Notes under the pieces: generated by a model | What the model was told of the DNA's origin: nothing | Databases searched by the model: none | What the model saw: the letters and a program-made list of their open reading frames with translations, nothing else | Assembly: GCF_014858005.1 (NCBI RefSeq) | Contig: NZ_JACYOT010000015.1 | Location: forward strand, 62,001 to 126,000 | Origin: Propioniciclava soli | GTDB lineage: Bacteria > Actinomycetota > Actinomycetes > Propionibacteriales > Propionibacteriaceae | Direction of reading: 5' to 3' | DNA: 64,000 nt | Shown here: one piece after another, positions 45,656-55,294 of the stretch | How the letters are laid out: every line of letters begins with the position of its first letter | How positions within the stretch are numbered: position 1 is the stretch's first letter | Made by a program: the position numbers and the translations under genes

Positions 45656-46066
45656 TCAGGGCGTGACCCTGCAGGCCACCACGGAGGCCGAGGTGGCCCG
45701 GCGGAACGTGCGGATCGTCTCGTGCACCGTCACGAGCCGTTCGCTGCCGGGCTCCATCACGATGTCGATCTCCCCCACGGTCTCGGTGCCGATCGCCTGC
45801 GCCCGCACCGAACACACCCCGGTCACGGCCGGGTCCGGGCGTTCGACGGTGATCTGCACGTCCACCTCCGTGTCGGAGCGGACGTCGTAGGCGACGAGTT
45901 TCGCGTCGATCGCGGGGTTGGCACCGTGGATCGCCGCCCACAGCAGCCACGGCGTCCCGATCGCGACGAAGAGTGCGGCCACGACGATCCACGTCCACCG
46001 GGGCAGCGCAGCGGGAGGGTAGCGCCGGGCAATCCGCTCGGCATCGGTCTCGGTGGGGCTGGTCAC
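45656..46066 (-). CDS. DUF4307 family protein
   Basis: A 136-residue protein with one transmembrane helix ([21 protein letters not shown], about residues 25-45) and an extracytoplasmic beta-rich domain ([20 protein letters not shown] and so on), the DUF4307 pattern. Function is unknown; the family is conserved next to greA and mca in actinobacteria. GTG 46066 lies 6 nt after CACGAT on the minus strand, which suggests a leaderless mRNA. Confidence 0.85.
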   Translation of the reverse strand: MTSPTETDAERIARRYPPAALPRWTWIVVAALFVAIGTPWLLWAAIHGANPAIDAKLVAYDVRSDTEVDVQITVERPDPAVTGVCSVRAQAIGTETVGEIDIVMEPGSERLVTVHETIRTFRRATSASVVACRVTP

Positions 46067-46150
46067 GGTGCCATCGTGCCACGGGATGGGAGTGGGTTCC
46101 GCGCGGGGGTGGTTTGGGCCCCGGGAGTGGCGGGCGCCACAATGACTGAC

Positions 46151-47086
46151 ATGTCTTCTGCCTCCCGCCGTGTGGACGCCGACGGGCAACCGTTGCGCCT
46201 GATGGCCGTGCACGCCCACCCCGACGACGAGTCGAGCAAGGGGGCCGCCACCGTCGCCAAGTACGTGGACGAGGGCGTCGAGGTGCTCGTCGTCACCTGC
46301 ACCGGGGGCGAGCGCGGCGACATCCTCAACCCGAAGATGGACACCCCGGAGAACTGGGAGAACATCGCGACGCTGCGCAGCGCCGAGATGGCGCGCGCCC
46401 GCGAGATCCTGGGCGTCGAGCAGACGTGGCTCGGGTTCGTCGACTCCGGCCTCCCCGAGGGCGACCCGCTGCCGCCGCTGCCCGACGGCTGCTTCGCGCT
46501 CGTGCCGCTCGAGGAGTCGGCCGCGGCGCTGGCGCGGGTCATCCGCACCTTCCGGCCGCACGTGGTGACGACCTACGACGAGAACGGCGGGTACCCCCAC
46601 CCTGACCACATCCGCACCCACGAGGTCACGATGGCCGCGGTGGACCTCGCGGCCGATTCCGAGGCACCCCAGGAGTTGGGTGAGCCCTGGCCGGTGGCCA
46701 AGGTGTACTACCACATGACGTTCCACCGCAGCCGGGCCGCGGCGCTGGACGCGGCGATGCACGACGACGGACTCGTCTCGCCCTACGCGGAGCGCCTCAA
46801 GGACTGGCCGGACGACCCGGCCCAGGCCGCGCGGCTCACCACCTTCGTCCCGTGCTCCGACTACTTCTCGGTGCGCGACGACGCCCTGCGCGCCCACGCT
46901 ACCCAGATCGACCCCGACGGCTTCTGGTTCGCCGTGCCCCTGGCCACCCAGCAGAAGGTCTGGCCGACCGAGGACTACCAGCTGGCGAAGTCCCGGGTCG
47001 CGACGAGCCTGCCGGAGGACGACCTGTTCGCCGGGATCGACACCCACGAGGCGGATAGGGTGGACACGTGGTTCTACTCCATCTGA
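46151..47086 (+). CDS. mca: Mycothiol S-conjugate amidase
   Basis: Cleaves mycothiol S-conjugates to a mercapturic acid for export, a detoxification step confined to actinobacteria. The 311-residue LmbE-type enzyme has the zinc motif [13 protein letters not shown] (about residues 21-33), CTGGERGD, and the third ligand in [12 protein letters not shown] (about 154-165). Its length separates it from the shorter MshB deacetylase. I chose ATG 46151 rather than 46142 because CACAAT ends 7 nt before it and overlaps the other ATG. The gene confirms that the organism makes mycothiol. Confidence 0.92.
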   Translation: MSSASRRVDADGQPLRLMAVHAHPDDESSKGAATVAKYVDEGVEVLVVTCTGGERGDILNPKMDTPENWENIATLRSAEMARAREILGVEQTWLGFVDSGLPEGDPLPPLPDGCFALVPLEESAAALARVIRTFRPHVVTTYDENGGYPHPDHIRTHEVTMAAVDLAADSEAPQELGEPWPVAKVYYHMTFHRSRAAALDAAMHDDGLVSPYAERLKDWPDDPAQAARLTTFVPCSDYFSVRDDALRAHATQIDPDGFWFAVPLATQQKVWPTEDYQLAKSRVATSLPEDDLFAGIDTHEADRVDTWFYSI

Positions 47087-47370
47087 CCCCGCTCCCGCTG
47101 ACGCCGCTGCCTGTGACCTGGCCGTCGCTCGCCCCGCTCGTGGGGGCCCTGCCGTCGTGGACGCCGCTGGCCCTGGCGGGCCTCATGATGGTCGCGTTGG
47201 TGCTCCTGTGGCTCTCGATGCGACGCCACATCCGCATCGCGCGCAGCGACGCTCCCGATGACAGCGTGGATGCCGGCACGGTCATCGCGCACCGCGAGCA
47301 GGCCGAGGACCCCTCGGGTCCGGCGGCGCCGGGGGCGTCCCTGCCCGACGAGCGCGACCCGCGGGCCTGA
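47068..47370 (+). CDS. Small membrane protein, unknown function
   Basis: A 100-residue protein with one confident transmembrane helix (about residues 32-51, [19 protein letters not shown]) followed by a basic stretch (RRHIRIARS) and an acidic/Pro-rich cytoplasmic tail. The GTG at 47068 lies 6 nt after TAGGGT (47056-47061), so the promoter sits inside the mca coding region and the gene overlaps mca by 19 bases. The same position is occupied by a small membrane protein gene (Rv1083) in M. tuberculosis; I do not know its function. Confidence 0.72.
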   Translation: MVLLHLTPLPLTPLPVTWPSLAPLVGALPSWTPLALAGLMMVALVLLWLSMRRHIRIARSDAPDDSVDAGTVIAHREQAEDPSGPAAPGASLPDERDPRA

Positions 47371-47436
47371 GCCCGAAACCCCACCCCGCACCCGTCGGGA
47401 GCCCTCCCGGCGTGACCCACGAGTGAGAGGGCAACG

Positions 47437-49614
47437 ATGACGAATCGGCTGTCGACGGCCACGTCCCCCTACCTGCTGCAACACGCGAACAACCCCGTCG
47501 ACTGGTGGCCCTGGGGTGAGGAGGCGTTCGCGGAGGCACGGCGCCGCGACGTGCCCGTGCTCGTGTCGGTCGGCTATTCGGCGTGCCACTGGTGTCACGT
47601 CATGGCGCACGAGTCGTTCGAGGACGCCGACGTCGCGGCCCTCGTCAACGCGTTCTTCGTGCCGATCAAGGTCGACCGTGAGGAGCGGCCCGACGTTGAC
47701 GCCGTCCACATGCGTGCCACCCAGGCGCTCACCGGGCACGGCGGCTGGCCCATGACGGTGTTCGTCACCCCCGAGGGGGAGCCGTTCTTCGCCGGCACCT
47801 ACTACCCGCCCGAGCCCGCGCACGGCCTGCCGTCGTTCCGTCAGCTCGTCACCGCGCTCGGCGAGGCGTGGCGCGACCGCCGCGACGAGGTGACCGCGTC
47901 CGCGTCCGCCATCGTGGCGCAACTCGAACAGATCAACGCGCTGCCGCCCGCCGACACCCCGCCCCCGGTGTGGGATCTCCTGGACGCCGTGGGCGCCGAC
48001 TTCGACGTCATGCACGGCGGCTTCGGGGGGGCGCCGAAGTTCCCGATGCCGCTGCTGGTGGACGCGCTGCTCGTGAAGGGGGAGCCCGGGCTGTTGGACC
48101 TCGCGCAGCGCAGCCTGGAGGCCATGGCCCGGGGCGGCATCCACGACCAGGTGGGGGGTGGGTTCCACCGCTACGCCGTCGACGCCGCCTGGGTGGTGCC
48201 GCACTTCGAGAAGATGCTGTACGACAACGCACTGCTGCTCGGCACCTACGCGCGCGGTTGGCGTCGGACGCCGCAGCACGAGGCTCCGCTGCGGGGGCTG
48301 TTCGAGCGGGTGGTCCGCGGCATCGTCGGCTGGCTGGAGCGCGAGATGCTGCTCGAGGGTGGTGCCTTCGCGGCCAGCCTGGACGCCGACTCCGCGGACA
48401 TCCGCGGCATGGCCCACGAGGGTATCTACTACGCGTGGAACCCCGAACTCCTCGCCGATGCGCTCGGCGAGGAGGACGCCGCGTGGGCGGCGGAGGTGTT
48501 CCACGTGACGGCGGGAGGAACCTTCGAGCACGGTCTGTCGACGCTGCAGTTGCGTGGTGCGCCGGACGCCGACCGCCTCGCCACGGTCGCTGAACGCCTG
48601 GCGGAGGTGCGTCGCTCCCGGTTCGCCCCGCCGCGCGACGACAAGGTCGTGGCCGCCTGGAACGGGTGGTTGGTGGACTCCCTCGTCACCGGTGCGCTCG
48701 TGTTCGGCGAGCGGCGTTGGTTGGAGCTCGCCCGTGGTGCCGCGGAGTACCTCTGGAGCGTGCACCACACCGACGCCGGGTTGGTGCGGACGTCGCTGGC
48801 CGGCGAGCCGTCCCCCACGGTGGGGGTGGCGGAGGACCACGGCGCGGTCGCGCTCGCCTTCGGCCGCCTCGCGGGGGTGCTGGGTGAGTCGGTGTGGCTT
48901 GACCGGGCCGTCACGGTGCTCGAGGAGGCCCTGGAACTCTTCGGTGCCGACGACGGCGGGTTCCACGACGCCGCCGCCGGGGAGCTCTTCTCCCGGCCCC
49001 GGGACGTCACGGACAACCCGACGCCGTCGGGCACCATGGCGCTGGTCGCTGCGCTGCGGCTCCTGGGGGAGCTGGCTGCCCGGCCGGACCTGCTGGCCCG
49101 CGCGGACGCCGCCGTCGCGACCACGTGGGGCACGGTGGCCGCGGCGCCCCGGTTCGCCCCGGCCGCGCTCACCGACCTGCTGATCGCCGACGAGGCGCGC
49201 CAGGGGTTGCGCCCGGCCGTGGCGGTGGTGGTGGACGCCGACGGCGATCCGCTCAGCGACGCCGCGCGCGCCGTCGCGCGCATGGCACCGGCCGGCACGG
49301 TGCTGCTGGTGGGGCGTCCGGGCACAACGGGTTTCGCGCATCACTTCGACGGGCGGGTTGTGCGCCCGGCAGCGGAGGTCGCGGCGGACGCGGGGCCCGG
49401 CACGCTGACCCACGCCACGGTGCGGGCGGGTGGACTGGTCGTCACCGAGGCCGGCCTTGCTGGGGCTGGCCGCGACGAAGCCGACCGCGACGAGTATGGC
49501 GAGCACGAGATCGTCGCGTTGGGTCAGACCACGTACGTGTGCCGCGGGGAGGTGTGCTTCGCGCCGGCGACGACGGTGCAGGACCTGCGCGCCGCCCTGT
49601 GGAGCCGCGCCTGA
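47437..49614 (+). CDS. DUF255 thioredoxin-domain protein (YyaL/SSP411 family)
   Basis: A 725-residue cytoplasmic protein. The N-terminal thioredoxin-like domain (about residues 1-165) has [13 protein letters not shown] and the CxxC in [10 protein letters not shown]. The rest is an alpha/alpha barrel like N-acylglucosamine epimerases ([33 protein letters not shown] and [13 protein letters not shown] blocks). The family is widespread, with an uncertain role; redox or sugar-isomerase functions have been suggested. The ATG at 47437 is in a GAGAGGGCAACG context. Confidence 0.9.
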   Translation: MTNRLSTATSPYLLQHANNPVDWWPWGEEAFAEARRRDVPVLVSVGYSACHWCHVMAHESFEDADVAALVNAFFVPIKVDREERPDVDAVHMRATQALTGHGGWPMTVFVTPEGEPFFAGTYYPPEPAHGLPSFRQLVTALGEAWRDRRDEVTASASAIVAQLEQINALPPADTPPPVWDLLDAVGADFDVMHGGFGGAPKFPMPLLVDALLVKGEPGLLDLAQRSLEAMARGGIHDQVGGGFHRYAVDAAWVVPHFEKMLYDNALLLGTYARGWRRTPQHEAPLRGLFERVVRGIVGWLEREMLLEGGAFAASLDADSADIRGMAHEGIYYAWNPELLADALGEEDAAWAAEVFHVTAGGTFEHGLSTLQLRGAPDADRLATVAERLAEVRRSRFAPPRDDKVVAAWNGWLVDSLVTGALVFGERRWLELARGAAEYLWSVHHTDAGLVRTSLAGEPSPTVGVAEDHGAVALAFGRLAGVLGESVWLDRAVTVLEEALELFGADDGGFHDAAAGELFSRPRDVTDNPTPSGTMALVAALRLLGELAARPDLLARADAAVATTWGTVAAAPRFAPAALTDLLIADEARQGLRPAVAVVVDADGDPLSDAARAVARMAPAGTVLLVGRPGTTGFAHHFDGRVVRPAAEVAADAGPGTLTHATVRAGGLVVTEAGLAGAGRDEADRDEYGEHEIVALGQTTYVCRGEVCFAPATTVQDLRAALWSRA

Positions 49615-49615
49615 C

Positions 49616-50326
49616 ATGGGCTACTTCGCGGCCGAGCCACCGGAGCAACCGTTCCGGCTGTTCGGCCCCGCCCACCTGACCGCGATCGGGACCGTCGCGG
49701 CGGGCCTCGTGGCGCTGCGCGGCACGAGGCGGCTGTCACCGCGGGGCCGGCGGCGCGTCCGCACCGGCCTGGTGGCCGCGCTGTGGGGGCAGGAGGTGTT
49801 CTACCACGGCTGGCGGGCCGCGACCGGGCGCTGGACGCCGCCGGAGATGCTGCCCGTGCACGTCTGCTCCGTCGCGGTGTGGGGCGGGGGAGTCGGCGCC
49901 CTCACCGGGAACCGCGCGCTGCGCGACTACGCCTACTACATCGGTGTGATGGGCGCGTCCATGGCGGTGCTCACCCCTGACCTGGACCGGTACGGCCCCC
50001 GCAGCGTCCGGTTCGCGCAGTTCTTCGCCTCGCACGGCCTGTTGGTGGCGGTGCCCGTGTACCTCTGTGTCGCCGAGGGGTACCGGCCCACGTGGCGCGG
50101 GGCGGGCCGCACGATGGCGCTGCTGGCCCTCCAGGGGGTCGTCGCCCACCGCATCAACCGGGCCGTGGGCAGCAACTACGTGTTCGTCAGCCGCAAACCC
50201 GAGTTCGCCACGGCACTGGACGCCCTGCCGCCGTGGCCGGCATACCTGCCCCTCATGTACGCCGCGGCCGCCGCCGGGGTGGCCGCGCTGACCGTCCCCT
50301 TCGCCGGACTACCGGGACGCCCATGA
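49616..50326 (+). CDS. TIGR02206/YwaF-like membrane protein
   Basis: A 236-residue protein with six to seven predicted helices. The starting block PFRLFGPAHLTAIGTVAAGL, the LPVHVCSVAVW segment (about residues 80-90) and RINRAVGSNYVFVSRKPE (about 179-196) match the TIGR02206/YwaF family of unknown function. It starts one base after the DUF255 gene stop, so it should be co-transcribed. The stop overlaps ATG 50323 of the next frame. Confidence 0.82.
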   Translation: MGYFAAEPPEQPFRLFGPAHLTAIGTVAAGLVALRGTRRLSPRGRRRVRTGLVAALWGQEVFYHGWRAATGRWTPPEMLPVHVCSVAVWGGGVGALTGNRALRDYAYYIGVMGASMAVLTPDLDRYGPRSVRFAQFFASHGLLVAVPVYLCVAEGYRPTWRGAGRTMALLALQGVVAHRINRAVGSNYVFVSRKPEFATALDALPPWPAYLPLMYAAAAAGVAALTVPFAGLPGRP

Positions 50327-50376
50327 CCCCGGACCTGCTGCCATCGCCCCCCTCGGACCCCCCGGAGGAATCCCCC

Positions 50377-50892
50377 ATGGCTGCGTCACCCACCCGCGTC
50401 CCCGTCGCGGACGTGGTGCGCATCGCGCGCGCCCTCGCGGAGCTGCCCTGGCCGGTGCCGGTCGACGCGATCACGCCGCAGCTCGCCGCCCTCGGCTGGC
50501 GGCCGGTGCGTCCGGGCATGTTCACCTACGTCACGGGGCTCGGCGTCACACCGGACGTGGCGTCGGCGTCCAAGGCGCGCGGAGAGCTCGCGACGGTGAG
50601 CCTGAACCTCGTCGACCGGGCCGACGACGCGTCCGCCGAACGGGAGCGCTTCATCCAGGACACTAGCGGCGGCTACGTCCTCGCGCTGAGCGAGGAGTTC
50701 GGCCCCGCCACCCCTGCGCCCTTCCCCCGCCAGCACGCCGAGTCGTCCTGGGATCTCGACAGCGGGGCGCGTCTCACCCTGACCGCCACCCCCGCGATGA
50801 TCACCCTGGCGGTCGACAGCCCGGTGATGCGGGCCGCCCGGCGCGCGGCGGGGCGTCCCGAGCAAGCTGGCGGCGACGCCCACGCGAGGTGA
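50377..50892 (+). CDS. Conserved hypothetical protein (DUF6301-like, tentative)
   Basis: I do not firmly recognise this 171-residue soluble protein. It begins with an amphipathic helix (VADVVRIARALAELPWPV), then a short alpha/beta core with GWRPVRPGMFTYVTGLGV, and ends with a strand-rich segment (ARLTLTATPAMITLAVDSP). It resembles small actinobacterial DUF6301-type proteins, but this is tentative. Start ATG 50377 has GGAGGA upstream at 7 bases; the earlier ATG 50323 is an alternative. It is followed 4 bases later by a membrane protein gene. Confidence 0.55.
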   Translation: MAASPTRVPVADVVRIARALAELPWPVPVDAITPQLAALGWRPVRPGMFTYVTGLGVTPDVASASKARGELATVSLNLVDRADDASAERERFIQDTSGGYVLALSEEFGPATPAPFPRQHAESSWDLDSGARLTLTATPAMITLAVDSPVMRAARRAAGRPEQAGGDAHAR

Positions 50893-50896
50893 ACCG

Positions 50897-51901
50897 GTGG
50901 CCGGTCTCGTCCTGATCCTGATGGCCGTAGCCCTGGCTGCCGTCACCCTTCCGCTGTGGCTCGGACGCCAGCGCGGCTGGGTCGCCACCCGCTACGTGCT
51001 GCGCGGCTGGCTCCCCCTGGCCCTGCTGCTCGGCAACGGCGCCCTCGCCGCGCTCGGGCTCGGGCTGATCCTGATCGAGGCGGACGCCCCCCGCCCGATC
51101 ATCACGGCCCTGCTGGTGCTCGTTCCCGCGGCCGTCGTCGCGGGCATCGTCACGCTCCTCGTGGGCGCGCCGCGCGTCGCGCTGCCGCGGTGGATCGCCG
51201 CCCGCCGCGCTGCCGGGGACCTGGTGCGCATCCCCGACCTGCCCCCGGCTCTCTGGGGCCGCGGGCTGGACCGGGACGGCTCGGGGCAGCGCCTGCCCCC
51301 CACCGGCCACCGGTCGGAGGAGGTGTCCGGTTGGGAGGCCGAGCTCCGACGCACCGGGTGGATCGAGTTTGGCTTCGACCAGCGCGTCCACCGGCGAGGC
51401 ACCCTGCTGCTCGCCGTTGTCGTCGCCGCCTTCGCCGCCGCCGGGTTCGGCGCGCTCTTCGGGACGGACCAGACCGGGGCGGGGGTCGCCCTGCTCGTGC
51501 TGGCAGGGGTGCTCGCCTTGGTGTTCGCGATGAGCCGACGGATGACCGCGCAGGCGGCGACCCCGGTCCGCGTCAGCCGGGACGGCATCGCCCTCCTGGG
51601 TGAACTCCTCACGTGGCCGGAGGTGGGCGCCGTGGGCGTCCAGGCGGGCCAGCCGTTCTCGCAGGTGGTGCTGACGGTCACGCCGGACGCCCACCGCCGC
51701 GTCGCGCCTGCCCTCGGACGGGTCGGGGCGCTGCGCGGCGATCACGGCCCCGTGCCGGAGCTGCGTCTGCCGATGGCCACCGTGGCCAACCCCTGGCTGC
51801 TCGGCCTCTTCCTGGCCCGCGTCCACCGGCGGGTGGCGGGGGACCCGGAGGCGTTCGCGATGCCCGGGGTGGCGCGGCGCACCTGGATCCGTCCGGACTG
51901 A
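50897..51901 (+). CDS. Hypothetical multi-pass membrane protein
   Basis: A 334-residue protein of no recognised family. There are three or four hydrophobic helices near the N-terminus (about residues 3-105) and two more at about 165-215, with a hydrophilic part (HRSEEVSGWEAELRRTGWIEF, about 135-155) between. The C-terminal 120 residues are soluble and beta-rich (TPVRVSRDGIALLGEL) and look like a PH-like domain. The GTG follows the previous stop by 4 bases, so it is probably the last gene of that operon. Confidence 0.6.
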   Translation: MAGLVLILMAVALAAVTLPLWLGRQRGWVATRYVLRGWLPLALLLGNGALAALGLGLILIEADAPRPIITALLVLVPAAVVAGIVTLLVGAPRVALPRWIAARRAAGDLVRIPDLPPALWGRGLDRDGSGQRLPPTGHRSEEVSGWEAELRRTGWIEFGFDQRVHRRGTLLLAVVVAAFAAAGFGALFGTDQTGAGVALLVLAGVLALVFAMSRRMTAQAATPVRVSRDGIALLGELLTWPEVGAVGVQAGQPFSQVVLTVTPDAHRRVAPALGRVGALRGDHGPVPELRLPMATVANPWLLGLFLARVHRRVAGDPEAFAMPGVARRTWIRPD

Positions 51902-51920
51902 GCGCCGGCGACGCGCGGGC

Positions 51921-52565
51921 TCAGCGCAGGATGACGAGCGAGATCGCGGCGAAGTGGCACAGGGCCGCGACGATCGTGCAGGCGTGGAAGATCTCGTGAT
52001 AGCCGAACCAGGTGGGGGAGGGGTCCGGCAGCTTGCGGGCGTAGACGACGGCACCGGCGCTGTAGATCAGGCCACCCAACAGGATGAGGGAGACGATGAG
52101 CGGGCCACCGGCCGTCCAGAACGGCACGAGCCAGCCGACGGCGACCCAGCCCATGAGCAGGTAGAGGCCGGTGTAGAGCCAGCGGGGGGCGTGCATCCAG
52201 CCCAGCTTGAACGCGATGCCGGCGGCCGCGATGCCCCAGATCAGCACCAGCAGCGCGGTGCGGCTCCAGCCGGTGAGCAGCATCAGGGCCAGCGGGGTGT
52301 AGGTGCCGGCGATGAACACGAAGATGTTCGCGTGGTCCATGCGGCGCAGGAAACCGCCGACCCGGGCCGTCCACGTGCCGCGGTGGTAGAGCGCCGACGT
52401 CGCGAACAGCAAGGTGGCCCCCACGAGGTAGATCGCCAGACCGATTCGCCCGATGAGGGACGGGGTCACGACGAGGAGCACCAGACCGGCGAGCTGGATC
52501 AGCGGGGCCATGCCGAGATGCAGCCAGCCGCGCAGCTTCGGCTTGATGGGAGCGGGGATGTCCAT
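51921..52565 (-). CDS. Hemolysin III family protein (PAQR-like)
   Basis: A 214-residue membrane protein with seven predicted helices. The conserved metal-site blocks of the PAQR/HlyIII superfamily are present: LFATSALYHRGTW, RMDHANIFVFIAGTYTP, and the C-terminal GYHEIFHACTIVAALCHF with three histidines. Real haemolytic activity is not implied. The ATG at 52565 is preceded by AAGGGCG. It corresponds in position to Rv1085c of M. tuberculosis. A CTTAC/GTAAG inverted repeat lies just upstream and may be an operator. Confidence 0.9.
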   Translation of the reverse strand: MDIPAPIKPKLRGWLHLGMAPLIQLAGLVLLVVTPSLIGRIGLAIYLVGATLLFATSALYHRGTWTARVGGFLRRMDHANIFVFIAGTYTPLALMLLTGWSRTALLVLIWGIAAAGIAFKLGWMHAPRWLYTGLYLLMGWVAVGWLVPFWTAGGPLIVSLILLGGLIYSAGAVVYARKLPDPSPTWFGYHEIFHACTIVAALCHFAAISLVILR

Positions 52566-52593
52566 CGGATCGCCCTTACTTGACTTGGCGTAA

Positions 52594-52613
52594 CTTACGG
52601 TCACGTAGGTAAG
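52594..52613. promoter_or_regulatory. Inverted repeat upstream of the hemolysin III gene
   Basis: CTTAC (52594-52598) and GTAAG (52609-52613) face each other across 10 bases about 30 bases before the start codon, in an A/T-rich patch with further TTAC/GTAA half-sites. This looks like a repressor-binding region; the regulator is unknown. Confidence 0.4.
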
Positions 52614-52706
52614 GGTAGGCCGCCCGATTCGCGGGCGCAAGAGCGTCCGCGCGGGTTGCCGCCGAGGGTCGAGGTTGTTCGGGCTCGCGAGCCCCTGCCG
52701 ACGCGG

Positions 52707-52740
52707 ACGGCGCCCCGAACCGGTGGGTTCGGGGCGCCGT
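52707..52740 (-). terminator. Hairpin terminator of amt
   Basis: A 15-bp perfect stem (52707-52721 with 52726-52740) with a GGTG loop, 20 bases beyond the amt stop on the minus strand. Confidence 0.8.
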
Positions 52741-52760
52741 AGATGCAGGGCAGGACGGGT

Positions 52761-54032
52761 TCACTCCTGCTCGCGGCCCTCCCCGGTGTAGGCGAGGGCG
52801 GTCTCGAGGTCGTAGGCGGACTCGCGGTGCTCCGACAGGTCGATGCCACCCTCCTCGTCCTCCGCGGTGATGCGGAAGCCGATCGTCTTGTGGATCGCCC
52901 AGGCGATCAGCGCCGTGAGCGACACCGTGAAGACGGTGGTGACCAGCACGGCGACCACCTGGGCCGTCATGATCGCGAGGCCACCGCCGTAGAAGAGCCC
53001 GGCGCGGCCGTCCTCGAGCGGCACGGCGAGCAGGCCGATGGACAGGGTGCCCCAGAGGCCGGCGACGAAGTGGAGGCCGACGACGTCGAGCGAGTCGTCG
53101 ATGCCGACGCGGAACTTGAGGTTGACCGCGAAGCAGCAGATGATGCCGGCCACCGCGCCGATGGCGGCGGCGCCGAGCGGCGTCACGAACGCGCAGGCGG
53201 GGGTGATGGCGACGAGGCCCGCGACGATGCCGGAGGCGGCGCCGACGGAGGTCATGCGGCCGTCACGCAGCTGTTCGGTGAGCAGCCAGGCCACCATGCC
53301 GATGCCGGGCGCGATGAGGGTGTTGACCCAGATCAGCCCCGCCTCGGCGATGGTGCCCGCGGCGCCGCCGTTGAACCCAAACCAGCCGAACCACAGGATC
53401 GCCGCGCCCAGCATCACGAACGGGATGCTGTGGGGGCGGTGGATGCCGGCCGAGAATCCGGTGCGCTTGCCGATCATCAGGGCCAGCACGAGGGCGGCGA
53501 GGCCCGCGGCCATGTGGACGACGAGGCCACCGGCGAAGTCGAGTGCCTCGCCGACGACGGAGCCGATGGCGCCGTCGGCGCTCAGCAGGCCGCCGCCCCA
53601 CACCATGAAGGCGAGCGGGCAGTAGACGAGCGTGACCCAGACGGGGACGAATACCATCCACGCCTTGAAGCGGGCCCGGTCGGCCACCGCGCCCGAGATC
53701 AGGGCCACGGTGATGATCGCGAAGGTCGCGCCGAAGCCGACGCCCACCAGGTCCTCCCCACCGATCTGGGTGAGGCCGAAGTGCGAGATCGGGTCGGCAA
53801 AGATGCCGGCGATGCTGGTGCCCCCGCCGCTCATCGAGTACCCCCAGAGCAGCCAGACGAGAGCGACGAGGCCCATGGCCGCGAAGCTCATCATCATCAT
53901 GTTGATGGCGGAGCGGGCCCGGGACAGTCCGCCGTAGAAGAAGGCGAGGCCGGGCGTCATGAAGAGCACCAGGCCGGCGGATACCATGACCCAGATCGGG
54001 GAGGCGGCCTCCCAGATAGCTTGCGTGTCCAT
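52761..54032 (-). CDS. amt: Ammonium transporter (Amt family)
   Basis: A trimeric channel for ammonia/ammonium. The 423-residue protein has eleven helices. The pore landmarks are the FMTPGLAFFYGGL first helix, the twin histidines in GGLVVHMAAGLAALVLAL and VGLHFVAGLWGTLSIGLL, and the DDSLDVVGLH loop. It ends with a cytoplasmic tail of about 45 residues. The ATG at 54032 has GAAAGG 13 bases upstream, a long spacing. No glnK is adjacent, and no clear GlnR box was found upstream, so nitrogen regulation is not shown by the sequence. Confidence 0.96.
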   Translation of the reverse strand: MDTQAIWEAASPIWVMVSAGLVLFMTPGLAFFYGGLSRARSAINMMMMSFAAMGLVALVWLLWGYSMSGGGTSIAGIFADPISHFGLTQIGGEDLVGVGFGATFAIITVALISGAVADRARFKAWMVFVPVWVTLVYCPLAFMVWGGGLLSADGAIGSVVGEALDFAGGLVVHMAAGLAALVLALMIGKRTGFSAGIHRPHSIPFVMLGAAILWFGWFGFNGGAAGTIAEAGLIWVNTLIAPGIGMVAWLLTEQLRDGRMTSVGAASGIVAGLVAITPACAFVTPLGAAAIGAVAGIICCFAVNLKFRVGIDDSLDVVGLHFVAGLWGTLSIGLLAVPLEDGRAGLFYGGGLAIMTAQVVAVLVTTVFTVSLTALIAWAIHKTIGFRITAEDEEGGIDLSEHRESAYDLETALAYTGEGREQE

Positions 54033-54231
54033 GCTCGTTGCAGAACCTTTCTTGTCTGTGCGTCGCGGCGAGGCGTCGCGTCGAAACAAGCACAACGGAC
54101 TCCCATTGCAGCGATGATTCCGAACTGCGTCAGTTGTGTTACAACGTCACACGGGCTTGAAAATGCCGCGCGGACGCCCCCGGTGCGGGGGTGCCGCCCG
54201 GTTCACGGGGCCGGGCGGTACGCTGATCGCC

Positions 54232-55038
54232 ATGGCGTGGACGCAGCGGGCCCGGGACTGGGTCGACCGCCTGCACCCCGCGGGGTTGCTGTACTCCACC
54301 TACGAGCAGCGCCTGCTCGCCGAGCTCGACCGGGAGCGGCTGCCCCAGCACGTGGCCGTGCTGGCGGACGGCAACCGACGGTGGGCGCGGCTGAATGCGC
54401 CGGGGCGTCCGCTCGAGGTCGGCTACCGCGCCGGGGCGCGCAAGCTGATGGATTTCGTCGGATGGTGCGACGAGGTGGGCATCCGCGTGGTGACGCTGTG
54501 GGTGCTGTCCACCGAGAACCTCCTGCGCGACGGTGCTGCGGTGGGCCCGCTGCTGGGCGTGATCGAGGACCTGTTCACCGACCTGGGTGCGACGGGCCGC
54601 TGGCGCGTGCGACTGGTGGGGGACGCGAGCCTGCTGCCCGAGCCCATGCAGGCGTCGCTGCGGGCGTGCGAGGCGGAAACGGCAGGTTCGGACGGGCTCA
54701 CCGTCAACGTGGCCGTCGCCTACGGCGGACGCCACGAGCTCCGCGACGCCGTGCGCAAGCTGCTGGCGTCCGAGATGGAGAAGGGCACCGCGCTGGGGGA
54801 GATCGCCGGGTCCCTGGAGATCGACGACATCGCCGAGCACCTCTACACCGCCGGCCAGCCGGACCCGGATCTCATCATCCGCACGTCGGGGGAGCAGCGG
54901 CTCTCGGGCTTCCTGATGTGGCAGTCCGCGCACAGCGAGTTCTACTTCTGCGAGGCCCTGTGGCCCGACTTCCGCCGCGTTGACTTCCTGCGCGCGCTGC
55001 GCAGCTATGCCAGCCGCGAGCGGCGCTACGGTCGCTGA
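54232..55038 (+). CDS. cis-Prenyl transferase, Z-farnesyl diphosphate synthase-like
   Basis: A 268-residue isoprenyl diphosphate synthase of the undecaprenyl type. The catalytic block VLADGNRRWAR (about residues 40-50) contains the essential Asp. VTLWVLSTENLLR, VNVAVAYGGRHELRDAV, and the end PDPDLIIRTSGEQRLSGFLMWQS with RRVDFLRALRSY resemble M. tuberculosis Rv1086 (short-chain Z-FPP synthase), and its neighbours correspond too. It probably makes the priming Z,E-farnesyl diphosphate for decaprenyl phosphate. The ATG lies 7 nt after TACGCT (54219-54224), so it is probably leaderless. Confidence 0.9.
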   Translation: MAWTQRARDWVDRLHPAGLLYSTYEQRLLAELDRERLPQHVAVLADGNRRWARLNAPGRPLEVGYRAGARKLMDFVGWCDEVGIRVVTLWVLSTENLLRDGAAVGPLLGVIEDLFTDLGATGRWRVRLVGDASLLPEPMQASLRACEAETAGSDGLTVNVAVAYGGRHELRDAVRKLLASEMEKGTALGEIAGSLEIDDIAEHLYTAGQPDPDLIIRTSGEQRLSGFLMWQSAHSEFYFCEALWPDFRRVDFLRALRSYASRERRYGR

Positions 55039-55202
55039 GGCGCTGCGCTCGCCCGGCACTGCCGCATCGCCCGGCACGGTGCGGGTGACGCGCACGTGAA
55101 CTCCGATCGAACCCGCGCGTGTCGGCGTCCGCCGCGCCGGGGCGACGCCTACTGTCGGGGCAGGACCTCCCGAACACCGGGGGATCCGACGAGAGGGGAC
55201 CC

Positions 55203-55238
55203 ATGACTGTGCTTCCCCCGCGGGGCGCTCTCGGCTGA
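55203..55238 (+). CDS. Possible 11-codon leader peptide upstream of phoH2
   Basis: ATG at 55203, with GAGAGGGG 4 bases upstream, opens an 11-residue frame ([11 protein letters not shown]) ending in TGA 55236-55238, 57 bases before the phoH2 GTG. The Pro-Pro-Arg core could stall ribosomes. TACTGT near 55150 is a possible -10 box. Mycobacterial phoH2 has a longer upstream partner, phoAT; this short frame is not a homologue. Whether it is translated is not known. Confidence 0.4.
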   Translation: MTVLPPRGALG

Positions 55239-55294
55239 CCGATCTGGTGTGGCCGGGCGGGTGGTCCGTCGCGGCCCTGAGCAGAAGGACGCAC

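Noticed and set aside
47074-49617. An 847-codon frame antisense to the DUF255 gene
   Set aside because: His/Arg/Gly-rich shadow; the plus-strand gene has clear thioredoxin-like and barrel motifs.
54033-54231. GlnR or CRP-type box upstream of amt (around 54135-54151, TGTG-N9-CACA)
   Set aside because: Inner positions do not match either consensus and the spacing is wrong; not enough to call a site.
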